Assembly: GCF_022458985.1 (NCBI RefSeq)
Contig: NC_061774.1
Span: 11,088,616-11,152,615, forward strand
Length of the DNA: 64,000 nt
Source of the DNA: Mugil cephalus
Lineage: Eukaryota > Chordata > Actinopteri > Mugiliformes > Mugilidae
Direction of reading: 5' to 3'
The notes beneath the pieces were generated by a model. The model worked only from the letters and a program-made list of their open reading frames with translations. It searched no databases and was not told where the DNA came from. Made by a program: the position numbers and the translations under genes. Below are positions 1 to 13,456 of this stretch, one piece after another; position 1 is the first letter of the stretch; every line of letters begins with the position of its first letter.

Positions 1-1359
1 AGTCAGTCAACTCTGTTTACTCTAAATTTAATGCATAAATTTGTTGAATTAACACCAGGGTTCTCAGGAATAGCTGAAAAGTAAAACTGCAGCACACTAG
101 CCCACATCTGGGTGGACTGAAAGGTTCTACTAAGTAACTAACTAACTAAGGGACAACAACTGTGATCCACTTCAGAAATCTAGTTGACCTTTCACTTCAG
201 TTTTTACCTAAACTGCTGGATGGAAGTAAATCTGCAAATAAACTCTATTGTCTTCTTCCGACAGATGAGAAGGCAACAACTAAAAACAACACAGACAAAC
301 ATTTCACAAACTGCCCGTCTGTGAAAACCATGTAGCCCTGGGGGAAGAGCACACAACACACACAGACCGTCTTATCTGTCTGTTCTGACAAATGAGAGCA
401 GACATCTGGCTGGTAGAAAACGCAGCTCAGTTAACTCGTTAACATTTCCCTGAACTGTTTCCTCTCTGGAGACGAACTGACTCGCAAATGCGCACAGAGC
501 CTGTGTTTGGTTTTCCAAAGTCCTTTTTTTTTTTTTTTTTTTAAATCACACCTAGTTTAAAAAGTCTCTACAGATACTAGACCAGGACTAATCTCTGGGC
601 CACAATCTGAAGGACAGAGGAAGGTAATGTGTAAAACTCTCAGAAATTCTAGCAAGACATCAGCTTTTGTTGAGCTTTTGTTTTGTCTACAGTCTAGACG
701 TGAGAAAAAATGTGAATGGGAAAAATGAATTAAACATTTAACCCAAAAGTACTTCAATAGGACTGTAGGTATGCAAAACAACTGGATTCTTACAATGAAA
801 TGTCAGAGAGGGAGGAATTATGGCCTGAAAGGTGTGAGTTGAGGCAGACAGCGGCTAAATTATAGCACTAAATGTAATGTATAAACATCTCAAAGCCATC
901 GGTGTGTGCATGCGTGTGATAGTGAAGTGTTTATTGCAGTATGCGCCTCGGTCCAGTGGGTCCTTATGTAACAGAAGTTAAACGGAAGAAGTGCATCACG
1001 CCACCATTTAACATGTTTCATAAGTACAGCCCTGCCGCTGGATGTATTACTCACTGCATGGATACCCACAGCGTTAAACACACACACAGCTTAGAGATCT
1101 ACTTAAGACTTTAACGGTTTTTATTTGTCAAACTTAATTTCTTCCACATTTTTTGTGCAAACATCCTCCAGACCCAGGAAACAGTTACCATATCTGGCCG
1201 ACTCACTGCACTATTCCACTGGTTGTGATAAGTTGTGATGATTGTGTTGTGGGACTTTAAGCCGCCATCGTGTGATCATGTGGTAAACCTTCTCTACTCT
1301 GCACTGTCCAAACCGAGCCACATACGTGCAAAGAACTCGAATGAATTCAGTTTCCTCAC
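1..1359 (-). other. Intron 2 of the alpha-7-type gene (partial)
   Basis: Noncoding DNA downstream of the exon 2 donor at 1359-1358. I looked on the minus strand for the 45-bp exon 3 (DEKNQ...TTN) and found none. A run of about 20 T lies near 523-542. Nothing else is recognisable. Confidence 0.6.
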
Positions 1360-4300
1360 CACGTCTATGATCTGCAGCAGCGTGAGGCCCAGCTCCACCA
1401 GGATTGACGCTGAGTCATTGACCACAGGCCTCTCTAATCGATTGTAGTTCGCCAGCAGCTCCTTGTAAAGCCTCCGCTGGTACTCCCCCTGCAGGGAGCC
1501 TGGAGAGAAAGCAGAAAAAACAGATGTGGTTTGTGTGATACAGTATTTTATTAAATTAAATTTGCAACATCTGTATAAAAATTAAAAAAAAACAACAACC
1601 AATATTTAAGCACAGAGGTTTGTGTGACAAAATAAAGAATTGATATTACACTGTCTCCCACCCACGGTTAGCACATACTGTATGTGAGACCCTTCCAGCC
1701 ATAACCGTTTCTGAAGGTCAGTGCTTGACGTATGGACTGAGAATGGAGGTTTTCTTCTTTCATTTTAAACCGTAAATCTAGCTCCGGTGTTCCAGACAAG
1801 GTATTTTTAAAACGCCATCAGTGTATTGGCTTTCGCTATCCGTTTCCTTGGAACGTTTTCATGTATCCTTCTAATCCAGAGAGTAGCTTTAATGGTCTCC
1901 CTAACCTTTTACCCTTCCCTTGCTGGCACCAGCTGGTAGCCAGATTATAATTTACCTGGGAGAGTTTTAAGCACACGCACCGCACACTGCACACACTCCC
2001 TCTGCTGAGGCTGGCCCGAAAAGTTTCTACAGTTCACCCTGTAAAGTTCGGTATAAACACAGTATAATGTAAGGGGAAGGTGAGTATGTGTTGAGGCAGA
2101 AGTTTTGAAGAATAATGAATAAATAAACATGTGCTGACATCTGCGTATTCGTCTGCTGACTGTGACACACACACAGAAAGAGCAGCGGGACTGTGAATTG
2201 GTGTAGTTTTAAGGTCTTGGGTAATTAGGATAATGTGTTTGTTGGCCCAGCTCTCATCACCATTATTGATCCTCTACATCACTCGCAGCACACAGGTAGA
2301 ACGGTCCATTTATGCCAAAATGAAGGGACAGCTAAAGAGACAGAATCTCTGTCGCACTCCAGCGTTGAGAGTCTTTTGGACAAAGAGTGCAACAAGTTCA
2401 AACCGTCGCAGCACAAATCTGATGTCACAGCAGGTCATCTATGTCACGTTCTTAGCAGGTATTAAACAATCTTAATCTCCTGAGGAAATAGAGATGGCTC
2501 TGACCTATTTTTATGTACTGAGTCTATGTTAGCTGACCAGCTGTAGACCCAGGTACTACACACTCCCCGTTGATGGTTACAGGCTGCAGGCGGGGCAACA
2601 AAATGCAGGAAATTAACTTTAGCTCTTTAGCTGTAGCTATATTGAGCCTTCTTACCTCAACAAAACAAAAAAACACAAGCAAACGAATAAAAGGTATCAA
2701 TTTTTCGATTAAGTAAAATGTGATTAACAGACAAAAAATATATTGGATCATAAAGTTATTACATTTGCAACTTATGGTTTTCCATTTGCTTATTTGAAAT
2801 GCACATAGAGGCCAAGACAAACTGAATCCTTATGGACTAAATCAGCCAAATTAAAGGGTTTTTCTTAAAAAATTCATAGATTTTAGAAAGAGTTTCACAG
2901 GCTCAACAAGTCTTTTTAAACTTAAACTTCATTAAGTCATAAATTATAACAGAATGTTGTCACCTGTATGCTAATGTCTATAACAGAGCCGTTGGCATAT
3001 AGTGCCCCTGGAGCATCTGCGGTCGCGTTAATGCACACGAATTTAGCTGATAAAGTCACCTTCCACATTTAAACACTTAGTAAATAATCTACTGGGAAAT
3101 GATGGATCGAGGTAAGAATCGAAGATGTATAGTATGAATAAGAAATGAGAGGCGAGTATTACAGACACAGCCTTGTAAAGCTGTGAAGAGGAGAGGAGTA
3201 CGCCTTTGGCCTAGCGTGGTGCTGATTGGCCCATTAAGGCTGTAATGAGGAGAGTTATGGCAGGACTGAGCCCGAGGTCAGAGAAAGAGGAGTCGCAAGA
3301 AGCTGCTCAGCGCAGCAAAATACACGCACGCCTCCCGAGGAGCCACAAGCGCTCTGATTAATAGATCATTAGTTTATTCTCCCCACCAGTGCATCCACCC
3401 ATCCATCCTCCACGTCCTTCTGTGGACCACTGAGTGATTCACTGCTTTCCACAGACACATTCATATCCACAGACACATTTTGCACTATATTGTCTTTCTG
3501 TTTGTAAACAGACGTGAACGGACACGGTGTAAGTGTTGTAAAGGCTGTTTGTCCAATTGTTTCTACACAGTCTTAATAAATCAAGAGGCAGAACGGCCGA
3601 GCCGTAAATCTCATATTTGCACAAATATGGACGTGCACACAAACTGTGAGACAGCCTCTACTACAGCTTCTGCCCTGCCAGCCTCCCTCCTGCATCTTTC
3701 CTGCGTTTTATTACTGTGAAATGTGAACTGGGGCTGAACAAACACAACTAAACTAATAAAGTCAGTGAAGAAGAATTGAAAGCTCACTCTCTGTTGCTGC
3801 TCGTCTCATAAAACCGTGTTCAGAAGGAATCAGATACTCAAATGAAATAAACCACTGTGCCAACTTGAATTCATAAACAGACCGTGTGTGGCGTACGCTA
3901 GGGAAGGAGGGATGGATTCGTGAGTTGTTGATTTTTTTTTTAATCATCTCTCTAATGAAGCTAATATGAGAAGCTGGCATGAAGGTATCATCTTTCAAAC
4001 ACCACGGGAGGCACCATGAAGAAACTCCAGCAGGGGGAATGAAAAAGGGAATTAAAGGGAGTGGGACGAATACAAGATCTGTCATTTGTTCATCACAAAT
4101 TCGGTTTTTATCCCTGTTTTCCAAAAATGTCTTTTTATTCAAGGAACAGGATATAAAAGATGTTGGTAAAGCTCTGGTATACTTTGAAGAAGAAAAAAGT
4201 TTGCCTCTTGTTGATTGTTGTTTGTGAACTTATTTAGTAAGGGCTCAAATATAGCAGATGTTTATTTATAGTCCTACTCTTTACGCTGGATGTTTTAATT

Positions 4301-7300
4301 CAGGGTAAACACTTGCTGTTCCATTATTTTATTAGAATCGTCTTTCTTACCCATTCACTATACTGGCACCAACAGATGAACTGGGTAGAATCTAGAGCAC
4401 AGGTCTTCAACAGGAGGTCCGTGACCCCTACGGGGTCCGTGGAGGTAGTGCATTTTTTTTTTCTTTTTTTTTAAATTTCCCCCCACAATTTTAAATTACT
4501 TTAATCAACATGAACATGAATATGAACATATTTTAGTAAAGGGATAAATAGAGGTTGCACTTAATCCCTCCATCAGTTTGCGGGTCCTTGGCCTGAAAAA
4601 TGTTGATGACGTCTGGTCTAGAGGATTAATGATGTAGCTTCTCTGTCTTTTCCCATAGTTGCTGTTAATCTAAAGCACATTCACGCCAGTAGGATCAAAA
4701 ATATAAAACAATTATGTTGATTTTGACGCTAAACAAGAGGTGCCAAACATGCAGCCTGTGGACCAGTACCAGATCGCCAGAGTGTCCAACCCGGCCCCAT
4801 GGGAGGAATTTGAAATGGATAAGGGGAAGGAGGGAGACGTAGGAAGTGCGAAAACTACATTAAAAAAGCATTAACTGCAGTTTTTCAATAAAAGTAACTG
4901 CTGTTACTATTTTGTCCACTAGGGTTCACATTGTTTTAGTAAATGTTGAGGACATAATATAACGCAACATAGAGACCAGAACTAAACAGCAGATGGCAGC
5001 AAAGAGCTGAAATTGAGCTTATGCTTCTTAAAAAATGACGGGTTGTTCAAATAATGTTTTGTGAAATGACATTTTTATAATCTATGTTCTTCTTTGCGCT
5101 AAAATAAAGGGAAACATTCACAACTGTCGTTATTTATACGTTATTATGCCATTACGTTACTGGTGCGCTCCACTTGAGACCACTTCAGATGTATGTGACC
5201 CCTGAACTAAAACGAGTTTGACATCCTTGCACTAAACCGTATGTTTATTCTTAATGTCACTTTAGGCATTTCACCTTTCACCTGCAAACTTTGCTAGTAT
5301 TGATCTTAGTTTCCTGCTAAAGAGAAGAAAATTAGTGTGAATAACAGTGTAACATGTGTGTGCATGTTGAACTGACACGCTAATGAAGATTAACAAACAC
5401 AGATCAATACATCCAATTCTAACATAATGTGGGTCATTAGAGGAAATGTCAGAGGTCATCACTGTGTCCAGGTCAGGTGTGTTAGTGGAATTAAACAAAC
5501 TATTGATCAGCACTAAAAAAAAAAAAAAAACAGGTAAAACAGGGATTGTACTGTATACGTCTTCATGTGTTAAGGTCAAACATTTAAAGGTAATATCCAT
5601 AAATAGAGAGAAGGTCAAAGAACAATTCATCCTAATATGAGCTGCCCAACTCAAACTGGTATCTAACGCTGTGGGCATCATCAAAATAAAATACAGTAAA
5701 ATATGATTATCCAGCCTCCTTCAGAAGGTCACACAAAACACACAAACCAACAGCCCACACACAGCTCGAAGGCAGTGTCACAGTCCATAAATGTAGATGG
5801 TTGCAGATGACAGCATTGCTGGAAAAACAAAAAAAAAACAAAAGGAAAACAAAGAACTAAGTCATTCTCTCCAATTCAACCTTTTTTTCTTTATAAATCC
5901 TTCCTCACTCTTTATGTTCTGAAAGAATCCGATTAGCAGCACAGATTTTGTTGGGTATATGAAACGTCCCCTTGACAAACTCATCTGTGGTGACATTGCA
6001 ATAGATGATAGGGAGCACGCTGGGATCCAGTTATTTGGGTTCATCGGTAGTGAGTGAAACTTTAATGGCCTTGCTGTTCACCTGCAGATGGATTTGACTG
6101 GAGGTTAGGAGCTGAAAAGCGCGGAGCTGGTGAATGTGTCAGTTAAGCATGAATGAAAGAAGCTGACGCACTGAAGGCAAAGTTTTAATGTCACGCCTTA
6201 ACCTTTGCATCCATTAATTGCAGCCGGCCCATTAATATTCATGATTAAAAATAATCACTGTGACTTGCACTTTTTTACTCAGTGCAAATATGACTGGGGC
6301 TCGTACAAAACAGAGCCACAAACACGTACACAGTGTGAGAGAGGTCATCAGGAGAACCTGAAGTTTTGCTCAACGGGCCATTACACAAACTAAGCCAGCG
6401 GCTCAATGAGGAAAATAAAACATCAGCGTGAGATACTGAGATGGATAGGTGTGTTGTGATGATCAGACCCATCTCACAGGCTCAGGGGCCAGACTGGTTC
6501 TGTGTTTCATCTGTACCCCCTCCCAGCTAAATGTGTTCAGCTCTGTCCCATGGCTCTGACCACCTGCTTACCCTGTATGTGCCTTTACTACCATTTATAC
6601 ACTATACAATCTTTGCCACTGACGTTATTCACAGAAATAACAGCTTGGCTAAAAAGCTCAGACAAAAGATATTTTTAAAAAATGCTTCAAATAGTTGTGC
6701 ACCTCTATAAAAACGACAGACCTGTAAGTGGAGAGTAAGACCACAGCTCCCACACTAGCCGGTGTGCATAATAAAGGATGTGGCATTGCACACTCCTTTT
6801 TTTTCTAACAGGTCATTGAGAGTGTTTCCTCTCAAACTTCACGAGAACGTTGTTCTCCAGCAGGATCACAGGATGTCTGCATATAGAATTAGTCCTAGCT
6901 CACAGTAATAACCAGACCAAGGCTGCTTCTGTGCACCTCAGTGTCCCCGAGGGACTAAAATTAATACAGTTTACATATTCACAATGTCTCCTTTGAGATC
7001 GGGCTAATTCCATCTGTGTTTCCTTGACATCGTCATTTATCAGAAGAATATTGGACAGGTGCGCCATGTGGCAGATACTTGTGAATATGAATGGGCAGGA
7101 AATTAAAAAATGTGAGACACATACAGATGTAAATTTTGTCCGTATAATCTCGTCTTTGCATAAACTGGTGGAGAGACAGCCTGTCCACGAATGTGTCATC
7201 ATTTCAATCTGTAACGGGAGAAAGTCTAGACTAGGATGTAAAAGTTTTGAATGAATTCATGGAGAAAAATGTTAAATTTATGTGGACGGGACTCGTAGAT

Positions 7301-10300
7301 TTTTGTTGTACTGGAAGAACAATTAAGAATTGACAGCATCAGGACAGAGAGATGGTTTGAGAAACTGCCTGACAACAACAGTAATGCCTTCGTATCACGT
7401 AGATGTAGCTACCTAGGATAGGATTAGGGATAATTTTGCTCAGCATAATTGTCAAGGAAATTACTTAGTGTTTGCAAGGTAGGAAGAAAATGACACAGAC
7501 ACACCAGAGCTCTATATAAACCAGACAGAATCCCAGAAAATTTTGTATCACTCAAAGATTTCAAGTCCAACAAATTAGTCAACTCCCAAGCTTCTTTATT
7601 AGAGACAAACAGAGTTTTTTGTCAAATTGAAAAAAATCTGTTAAATAAATTAAATTCCATATTGGCAGAAGTATGACTGTAGAGCAGGTAGTCCAGGAGG
7701 ACAAACCGGTTAAATGTTCAACTTCACAGGTAAAACATGCACCTAAAACCATCATCGGTGTGGTCATAATAATCTGTAATCTGTGTGATGCAATTCATCA
7801 TCCTTTGTCAATGGGGAGGACAGAGCGTCATAGACACACTTACATGTTGCAAGGACAGAGGCAGTTTTAAATGTCATGTGCAAATCTATAAAGTGAAAGT
7901 CAAAAGTAGATCATTCCCATATTTCCTCCCTTTCAGCGTCTTTATTGCTGCACGCCTCTATCCTGCCTTTTTCTTCTCTGTATCGCTGCACCTCTTATCC
8001 TCAAATAATGCCTTTATCCCTTTACAAGCCTTTCCAAACCTCCACATATATTCTAGCCCCCCTCTTGTCTGCTACTTTCAGCATTTTGGTTCTGAGCTGC
8101 AGTGAAAGAGAGAATTGTAGAGAAATAAGTCTCAAAACTAACTCAGCTCTGAGTTGGTAAACAAATGGTGGGATTCGTGTAACTTTGGTAGAGGGCAAGT
8201 GAGGCCAAATAAACAGGTAGAAGGTGATTGGTGCAAACTGATCTGTTCCAACTGTGCAGCCCAAAATATATTTGTTTGGGCTGGCATCTAAGCACGTTTA
8301 CCTTCTTCTCTTTCGGCATCACACTCGGAATAATGAATGCTCGGAAATTTAGCTATGCAATGGTGCCCCATTTGAAGTAGCTTTACTGGGTCATTGCATT
8401 CAGATGAGACTATCCACAAAAAGACAGCCTGAGGTATCATCGTGACTCTCTCACACACACTTCTCAGACATCCACCCAAACAAAAAAAACAAAAACAAAA
8501 CAGGATTGCTATTTTTGGCCGAGCACTAAATGACCACCTCTTACATCAGGGTGTTTTAGTGCCCCTGACGTGGCCAGCTAAACCCGTCCAGGCTCAGCTG
8601 CTTCCCAGCTCACATATCAGAGGCGGAGGAACGATCACAGCTTTGTTCATCGGTCTCTTTCTGCCAAGGTAATCTGCCTTACTCGTTAAATCAAACATCG
8701 TCATAGTACTCCTGTGCTTTTGGGAAATCCAAAAATGATGTCACCACACATCGAATTGAGTGTAACAGGCTTCACCAACTGTTGTTCACACCAGTGATCT
8801 TGATGCTAGACATACTGCAGGAAGTGGATTCGCATTACGTAATTTAAAAGGGCCCCAGCTACACTGGAGGCTCTTCTGAATTACGTAATGCAAATCCCGA
8901 GGAATAAATAATGGGCAGTGGCGACAAAAGGACTGGGAATATTAGAACAGATGTGAAAAAGACAACCACTTCACTTTAACTGAACATTAAATAACATGCT
9001 GCCGGCTGGTTCTTTCTTTTGAGACTTGTATTTGAAAGAAAGAATTTAAAACGCTAATATTAGATTCCATTGCACTGAAATGGATCCTTCATTGCATAGC
9101 GTAATCTAATTTCATCCAAAATGCTATCATAATCTCTAAAAGCTAACTCTGTTGTCAGGTCTGAAACACAAAAAGGGCACTGATCCCGGAATGAGACAGA
9201 GAGACCAGAGTTATGAACCTGAGGGGGTACTGACTGAGCTGCACAAAGAAACCACAGACAGACCACCGCTCCCTGAAGGCCTGGAGAGTCAACACCACGA
9301 CAAGTCTAGGGCCTTTCTGATGCAGATCGAATGATATTGTACGGGGAGAACTATAATAGAGACAAATGTTTTCCCGATGCATTTGATGAGTTTAAACCTT
9401 GAGATTATAAACTAGAAAAGGCTGGGTGAAGAACAAGCATTCTGGTTACGAATTCTAACCGACTGTGATGAAATCAGGAAATAGTGCAAAAGCGCTGACA
9501 TAATGAAACAAAGCAAGATTAAAAAAACAACATAAATAAGCGACAACGATTCGGAAAAATGAATCCAGTCTGAGAAATACCAAGAAATTGACAACTAGGA
9601 CAACTTTTGGCTGGTTTCAAACCGTATCAATCCCCAAAGACCCCCATGCTTCACAGTTTGGTAAACAGTCTAGCACGACATTGCACCAACGCTCAAAGTG
9701 ATGCATAATTAATACGTGTGATTCGTTTTGTCACAGATTACCAGCAGTCTACCTGGGTGTTAACCACCGACTGCATATGGATTATCTAGGTGAAATCAGA
9801 CACTGCCACCATTCAGACCTTCAAAACTGCTCTTGTGTGGCTTCACTTCACCAGGAAGTAATTGTAGCAGTGCAAGGTCCAATTTATGCAGCACCGTAAT
9901 TTCAAGCAAGGGCGACAACATCTCCAACATAACATGCTGAGGTATTTGTTGATGACACACGCCATGGGTTCGACATCTCTGGTCAACAAGTCTCAGAAGA
10001 GCATTGCTGGTCAGGACCCAGGGGCCAATTCCCTATTTTTTCTTATTTCTTGTTTTGAAACTCAATAAAATTTCTGAAAGAAAGCATAAGCAGAATCGAT
10101 AATGGCGTTGGTATCAATCAAATCAGAGCCAATCCCCAATCGGCACTCTTCTGAATTTTCACTCGCCAAATGTCACGGTCAACAATAAATCTTTCAGATA
10201 TCGATCAATTACATGTGTCACAGCGACCTCACGTTGGTGTGTGCCAACAACTCCCTGCCAAATTCTAACACGTCCATGCGCTTGCAAATGGACGCCCGCA

Positions 10301-13300
10301 CGAGCACGGGCAATCTATCTCTCCTTTAGGTTACGGCCAACCTTGAAAACCCCACTGTGAAGAAATTACGAGCTCTGAGCACTATAATGTTTGAAGGGCT
10401 GCGACGAACAAAGTGTGTGACCGCGTGGACGGAAGTGAACATGTGCGTGAAAATGCACCGTCTTGTATTGATGCGCGTAGCGAGTGTCCTCCAAGAGGTG
10501 GCAGACTAGGACACTTAATCTTCAGTAAGCACCTCTTTAGTCTGGCCATGAAGTTATTGTGGATTAATTTCAATGTGCACTCACATGTGTGCACAGCTGA
10601 CACACAGTTCTGCCTCCAACACTAACCAAGTGTGTGAATTGATTTAAATTAAGGTCACATCTTCATTGGCAATGGTCTAGCGCCGCATTATTTCACCATC
10701 AATCATTTGGCAGTGGAACGAGTCAGTCGGGGGTGGGGGGATGGGTGGGGGGGGGGGCTCGGCAGTGAAGCATCCAGATGTTCAGCTGTTCTAAACCTAC
10801 ATCTTAACCCAGGTGGTTAGCCCATTACCTAACCTGTTTCAGAACACAGATGGAGAGACACAGAGAAGAGATTAGAGTCAGGGAAATGAGTGGAATTACT
10901 GGAGGCACAAAAAAAAAAGAGGGAGGCCAAACATTTAAGTAAGGATGGGTGGAAAAGTGGAGCTACACGGAGGTGAAAATGCTGCAAAGGGGGATGAAAT
11001 GTCTTATTTCTACGAAATGATTAAATTGACAGTAACTTTTTTATTTTGTTCTTTATTTTTTTCCGTGCTTCCAGTCAGTTTGACACAGAGACATGTTACT
11101 TTCTAAATATTTAGACACAATTTATCCTACTCTTGCAACATCTGTTATGTTCCCATTTGTAGTTATGCCGTCGACACAGTTCCAGTTGGCAATAAAAAAA
11201 AAAGAGTAGAATCTCCCAAACTTAAGCAGACAAACATGTGTAAGAAGGGCAATATGTCTGCAACAAGAAATAACGTGTAAAATGAGTAATGATGAGGATA
11301 ATGGTAGGGGTAGGAGAGAGGATGAAAACGGGACAAATGAGAAACTTTAAAGGATACACTTCCAAAGGGCATGAGCACGCGCTCAGTGTGTGAGATGCTT
11401 AAATCAACTGATGAACTCCTTCATTAACACATAATTTTCTTCATGTGACTGACCAGAGTTGTGAGCAGGGATCAGGGCGTGTCATGTTTCGAATGAACGG
11501 ATTCATATAGGAGAGATTTATAATCTATATTCGGAGGCTCCGAGTCCTATATCAGCCGGATGTTTAATCCTAATCCAAGGGCTAAGACTTCTGCTGGAGT
11601 GCATGTCTGCCATTTTTCAACCATGTTGAACACACAGCCCACTGGGATAGAACTGAAACTGCTTATTGTTTATACTGGTTTACAATTTGAATTAAAATCT
11701 CAAAACTTGTGAATTAACTTGAAGGCTGCACAACCTGTTGGGGCGCTGAAAGTCAGTTTTACATAAAGTCAGCAATTAAAGAGCATTAAGAAAATGTTGA
11801 TGATGCAAAAGACATGAGGAGAGAAATAAAGTGAAAGACATAGAGTGAGATTATTATTATTATTATTGTATTTTTAGTGGGTACTGTTAAACATAGGGCT
11901 AAAATGCTTTTAAATCTTTCAATTACTATAGAGTGAATTTATTCAGTCCCCCTTGCAACTTGCAGGAAAAAGAATAACCTGAGTGAGATCTGTCCTACGT
12001 CTCCACGCTACGTGTGGCTGCATGCAGTCGTAACAAACATCTCAAGGAAGCCAACAAGTTCTACATCCCCTATTTTGGCTGTTGTCTTGGGTTTCACTTG
12101 ACAAATTAAAGCTGCTTATCAGTGGCACAGTGAATGCTCACACACTGAGCTCAACAGCGGCTAGCTCGTTCTTTAATCTCCACGCACAAAGCCTCTATTC
12201 TGCTTCCAACAGTCAGCCGTGACACATCACGACACTAAATAATGAGGAAACCCAACAGATAACCCGTCTGAAAAGCTTGCAGTGGTGTGTGGCTGTCTGT
12301 GTCACTAGATCACAGTCTCAACATTAGAAAGTCCACAGTAATTAATTGACAGATGTTTGTTTTCAAAGACTACCAAGTTCTCGTCTTGTTGGTACATTTA
12401 TGAAAACTGTCAAATGGAGAAAGTTGGGCTCAACTTGTTTTATTTATAGTGGATCTTTGGTTTGTTATTTTTTATTTTATTTTTTGTCTGGAGACAGGAA
12501 ACACATTCAACACCAACAACAACAATGTCCATAAAAGACCGTGAAGGCCTCCTGTCATGGACCTGCATGTAATCCATCCTCTTCCTATCCATCCACTCAG
12601 TATTCCCATCCCCCCACCCATCCATTCTTCACTACAAGGTGACCATTGACTGATTCAGCATGGTGAGGTGAATGGGGAATGGAAGGTGGCAGGTTTGAGT
12701 ACAAGGCGGACATACACACATGTAGCTCATGCACATACACGCACGCAGACACACGCAGGAAGAGGGTTTGAAGGCTTCATTCATTGCACACGAATAGGCA
12801 AACATTAACGCGCGCACTGTTATCGTTATAACACATATACACATAAATGCATGCAGACATGTGCATGGTGTTTTAAGTATTTTGGTGATAAAGTGACGCA
12901 TTACATGTCAAGGAGAACACGGATGCACGACCATGATTGGAGTCTTTAAACCTCCTCATATTGGCCATTCAAAGATTAAGCAGCTAATTTATTGTCATCA
13001 AATAAATTACAGCTATTTACTCCACTTTTGTGAGCTTCACATAAAATTTATAAATAAAATATCAAAAAGTTCCATCTCTGTCATTCCACCGGGACATACA
13101 AACTGTAGTAAAGCATGAGAAAAAAAATCTCAAATTTAGGTTTAAATATTTGCATATGATGTGTCTAATGTTAGAGAACTTCTATGAAGGTAGAAATAAA
13201 TGTTTCCTAAACCTCCACAGTCTCTTTAGGAATATGAGATTTAAACTTTACGCTGTGACTCAGTTAATTAAATTATTCCTCCTTGCAGCCTTATCAACCC

Positions 13301-13456
13301 TCATCCTGTTCATTTATCATCTCGCTGAAGAAGCTGCAAAATAAATAAATAAACGAATAACTTGATCAAAAGGGACCCAAGCCTACCTCTGAAAAGAATA
13401 GCTGTCCAAATATAAAATCCAACCGACCACGGTCCCCAAAACTTGTGGCACCGCAT
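1360..13456 (-). CDS. Alpha-7-type nicotinic receptor subunit, 5' part (exons 1-2 only)
   Basis: This is the start of an alpha-7/alpha-8/alpha-11-type nAChR subunit, a ligand-gated cation channel that usually forms homopentamers. Exon 1 is 13456-13387 (70 bp): ATG, then a 23-residue leader beginning MRC with a hydrophobic stretch, ending in donor GTAGGC. Exon 2 is 1499-1360 (140 bp, the usual size for this family), between acceptor CTCTCCAG and donor GTGAGG. Both junctions are phase 1. The joined mature N-terminus reads [14 protein letters not shown], then [11 protein letters not shown] (a glycosylation sequon) and LTLLQIIDV, which is the alpha-7 N-terminal helix and first strand. Exon 3 (45 bp, usually DEKNQVLTTN) is not found in 1-1359, so the remainder lies off the left edge. 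The first intron is about 11.9 kb. Family assignment is firm; which alpha-7-type paralogue it is remains open because the diagnostic exons are missing. Confidence 0.87.
4399..4616. mobile_element. Short nonautonomous hAT-type element (MITE), copy 1
   Basis: A 218-bp insertion flanked by TCTAGAGC (4391-4398) and TCTAGAGG (4617-4624), an 8-bp target duplication matching at 7 of 8 positions, as expected for hAT transposons. The ends are imperfect inverted repeats: ACAGGTCTTCAAC on the left, and on the right CCAGACGTCATCAAC when read on the opposite strand. Subterminal GGTCCGTGACCCC and GGGTCCGTGG also pair. There is no coding capacity. The ends resemble the common fish elements starting CAGGGGTCTTCAAC. 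The family name is not assigned. Confidence 0.68.
4735..5229. mobile_element. Short nonautonomous hAT-type element (MITE), copy 2
   Basis: A 495-bp insertion flanked by CGCTAAAC (4727-4734) and CACTAAAC (5230-5237), an 8-bp target duplication with one mismatch. The left end AAGAGGTGCCAAACATG and the right end read in reverse, CAAGGATGTCAAACTCG, are imperfect terminal inverted repeats of the GTGTCAAAC type common in fish and mammalian hAT elements. It has no open frame of note. It lies only about 120 bp from copy 1 but has different ends, so the two are separate insertions. Confidence 0.66.
8826..8897. promoter_or_regulatory. 19-bp inverted repeat with two D-box (TTACGTAA) palindromes
   Basis: The arms are 8826-8844 (GGATTCGCATTACGTAATT) and 8879-8897 (AATTACGTAATGCAAATCC). 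They are inverted copies matching at 18 of 19 positions around a 34-bp spacer. Each arm contains ATTACGTAAT, itself palindromic and a perfect match to the PAR-bZIP/NFIL3 consensus RTTAYGTAAY. The right arm also contains ATGCAAAT, the POU octamer, which the one mismatch destroys in the left arm. It lies in the long alpha-7-type intron. It could be a paired enhancer element or the remains of a fold-back element; function is inferred only. Confidence 0.5.
10729..10757 (+). other. G-quadruplex-prone G-rich tract
   Basis: Four G-runs of 5, 6, 3 and 11 bases separated by single or double bases fit the usual quadruplex rule on the + strand. This is the strand opposite to transcription of the surrounding alpha-7-type intron, so the transcript would carry C-runs. 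Confidence 0.55.

Larger units (their letters stand above)
1500..13386 (-). other. Long first intron of the alpha-7-type gene
   Basis: About 11.9 kb between exon 1 and exon 2. It holds two hAT-type short transposons (4399-4616, 4735-5229), a 19-bp inverted repeat with D-box palindromes (8826-8897) and a G-rich tract (10729-10757). The ORFs in it are short and show no recognisable protein. Blocks dense in homeodomain-type TAAT cores, such as 6205-6265, could be regulatory, but only sequence conservation would show it. Confidence 0.6.

Noticed and set aside
5271-5684. 137-codon minus-strand ORF
   Set aside because: It runs through a simple A tract and unique AT-rich intron DNA and shows no protein feature.
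9600-10340. Possible decayed coding region or transposon in the alpha-7-type intron
   Set aside because: Some words (CCCATGCTTCACAGTTTGG) recall fish transposons and the composition is more GC-rich, but no frame, ends or consistent match could be established.
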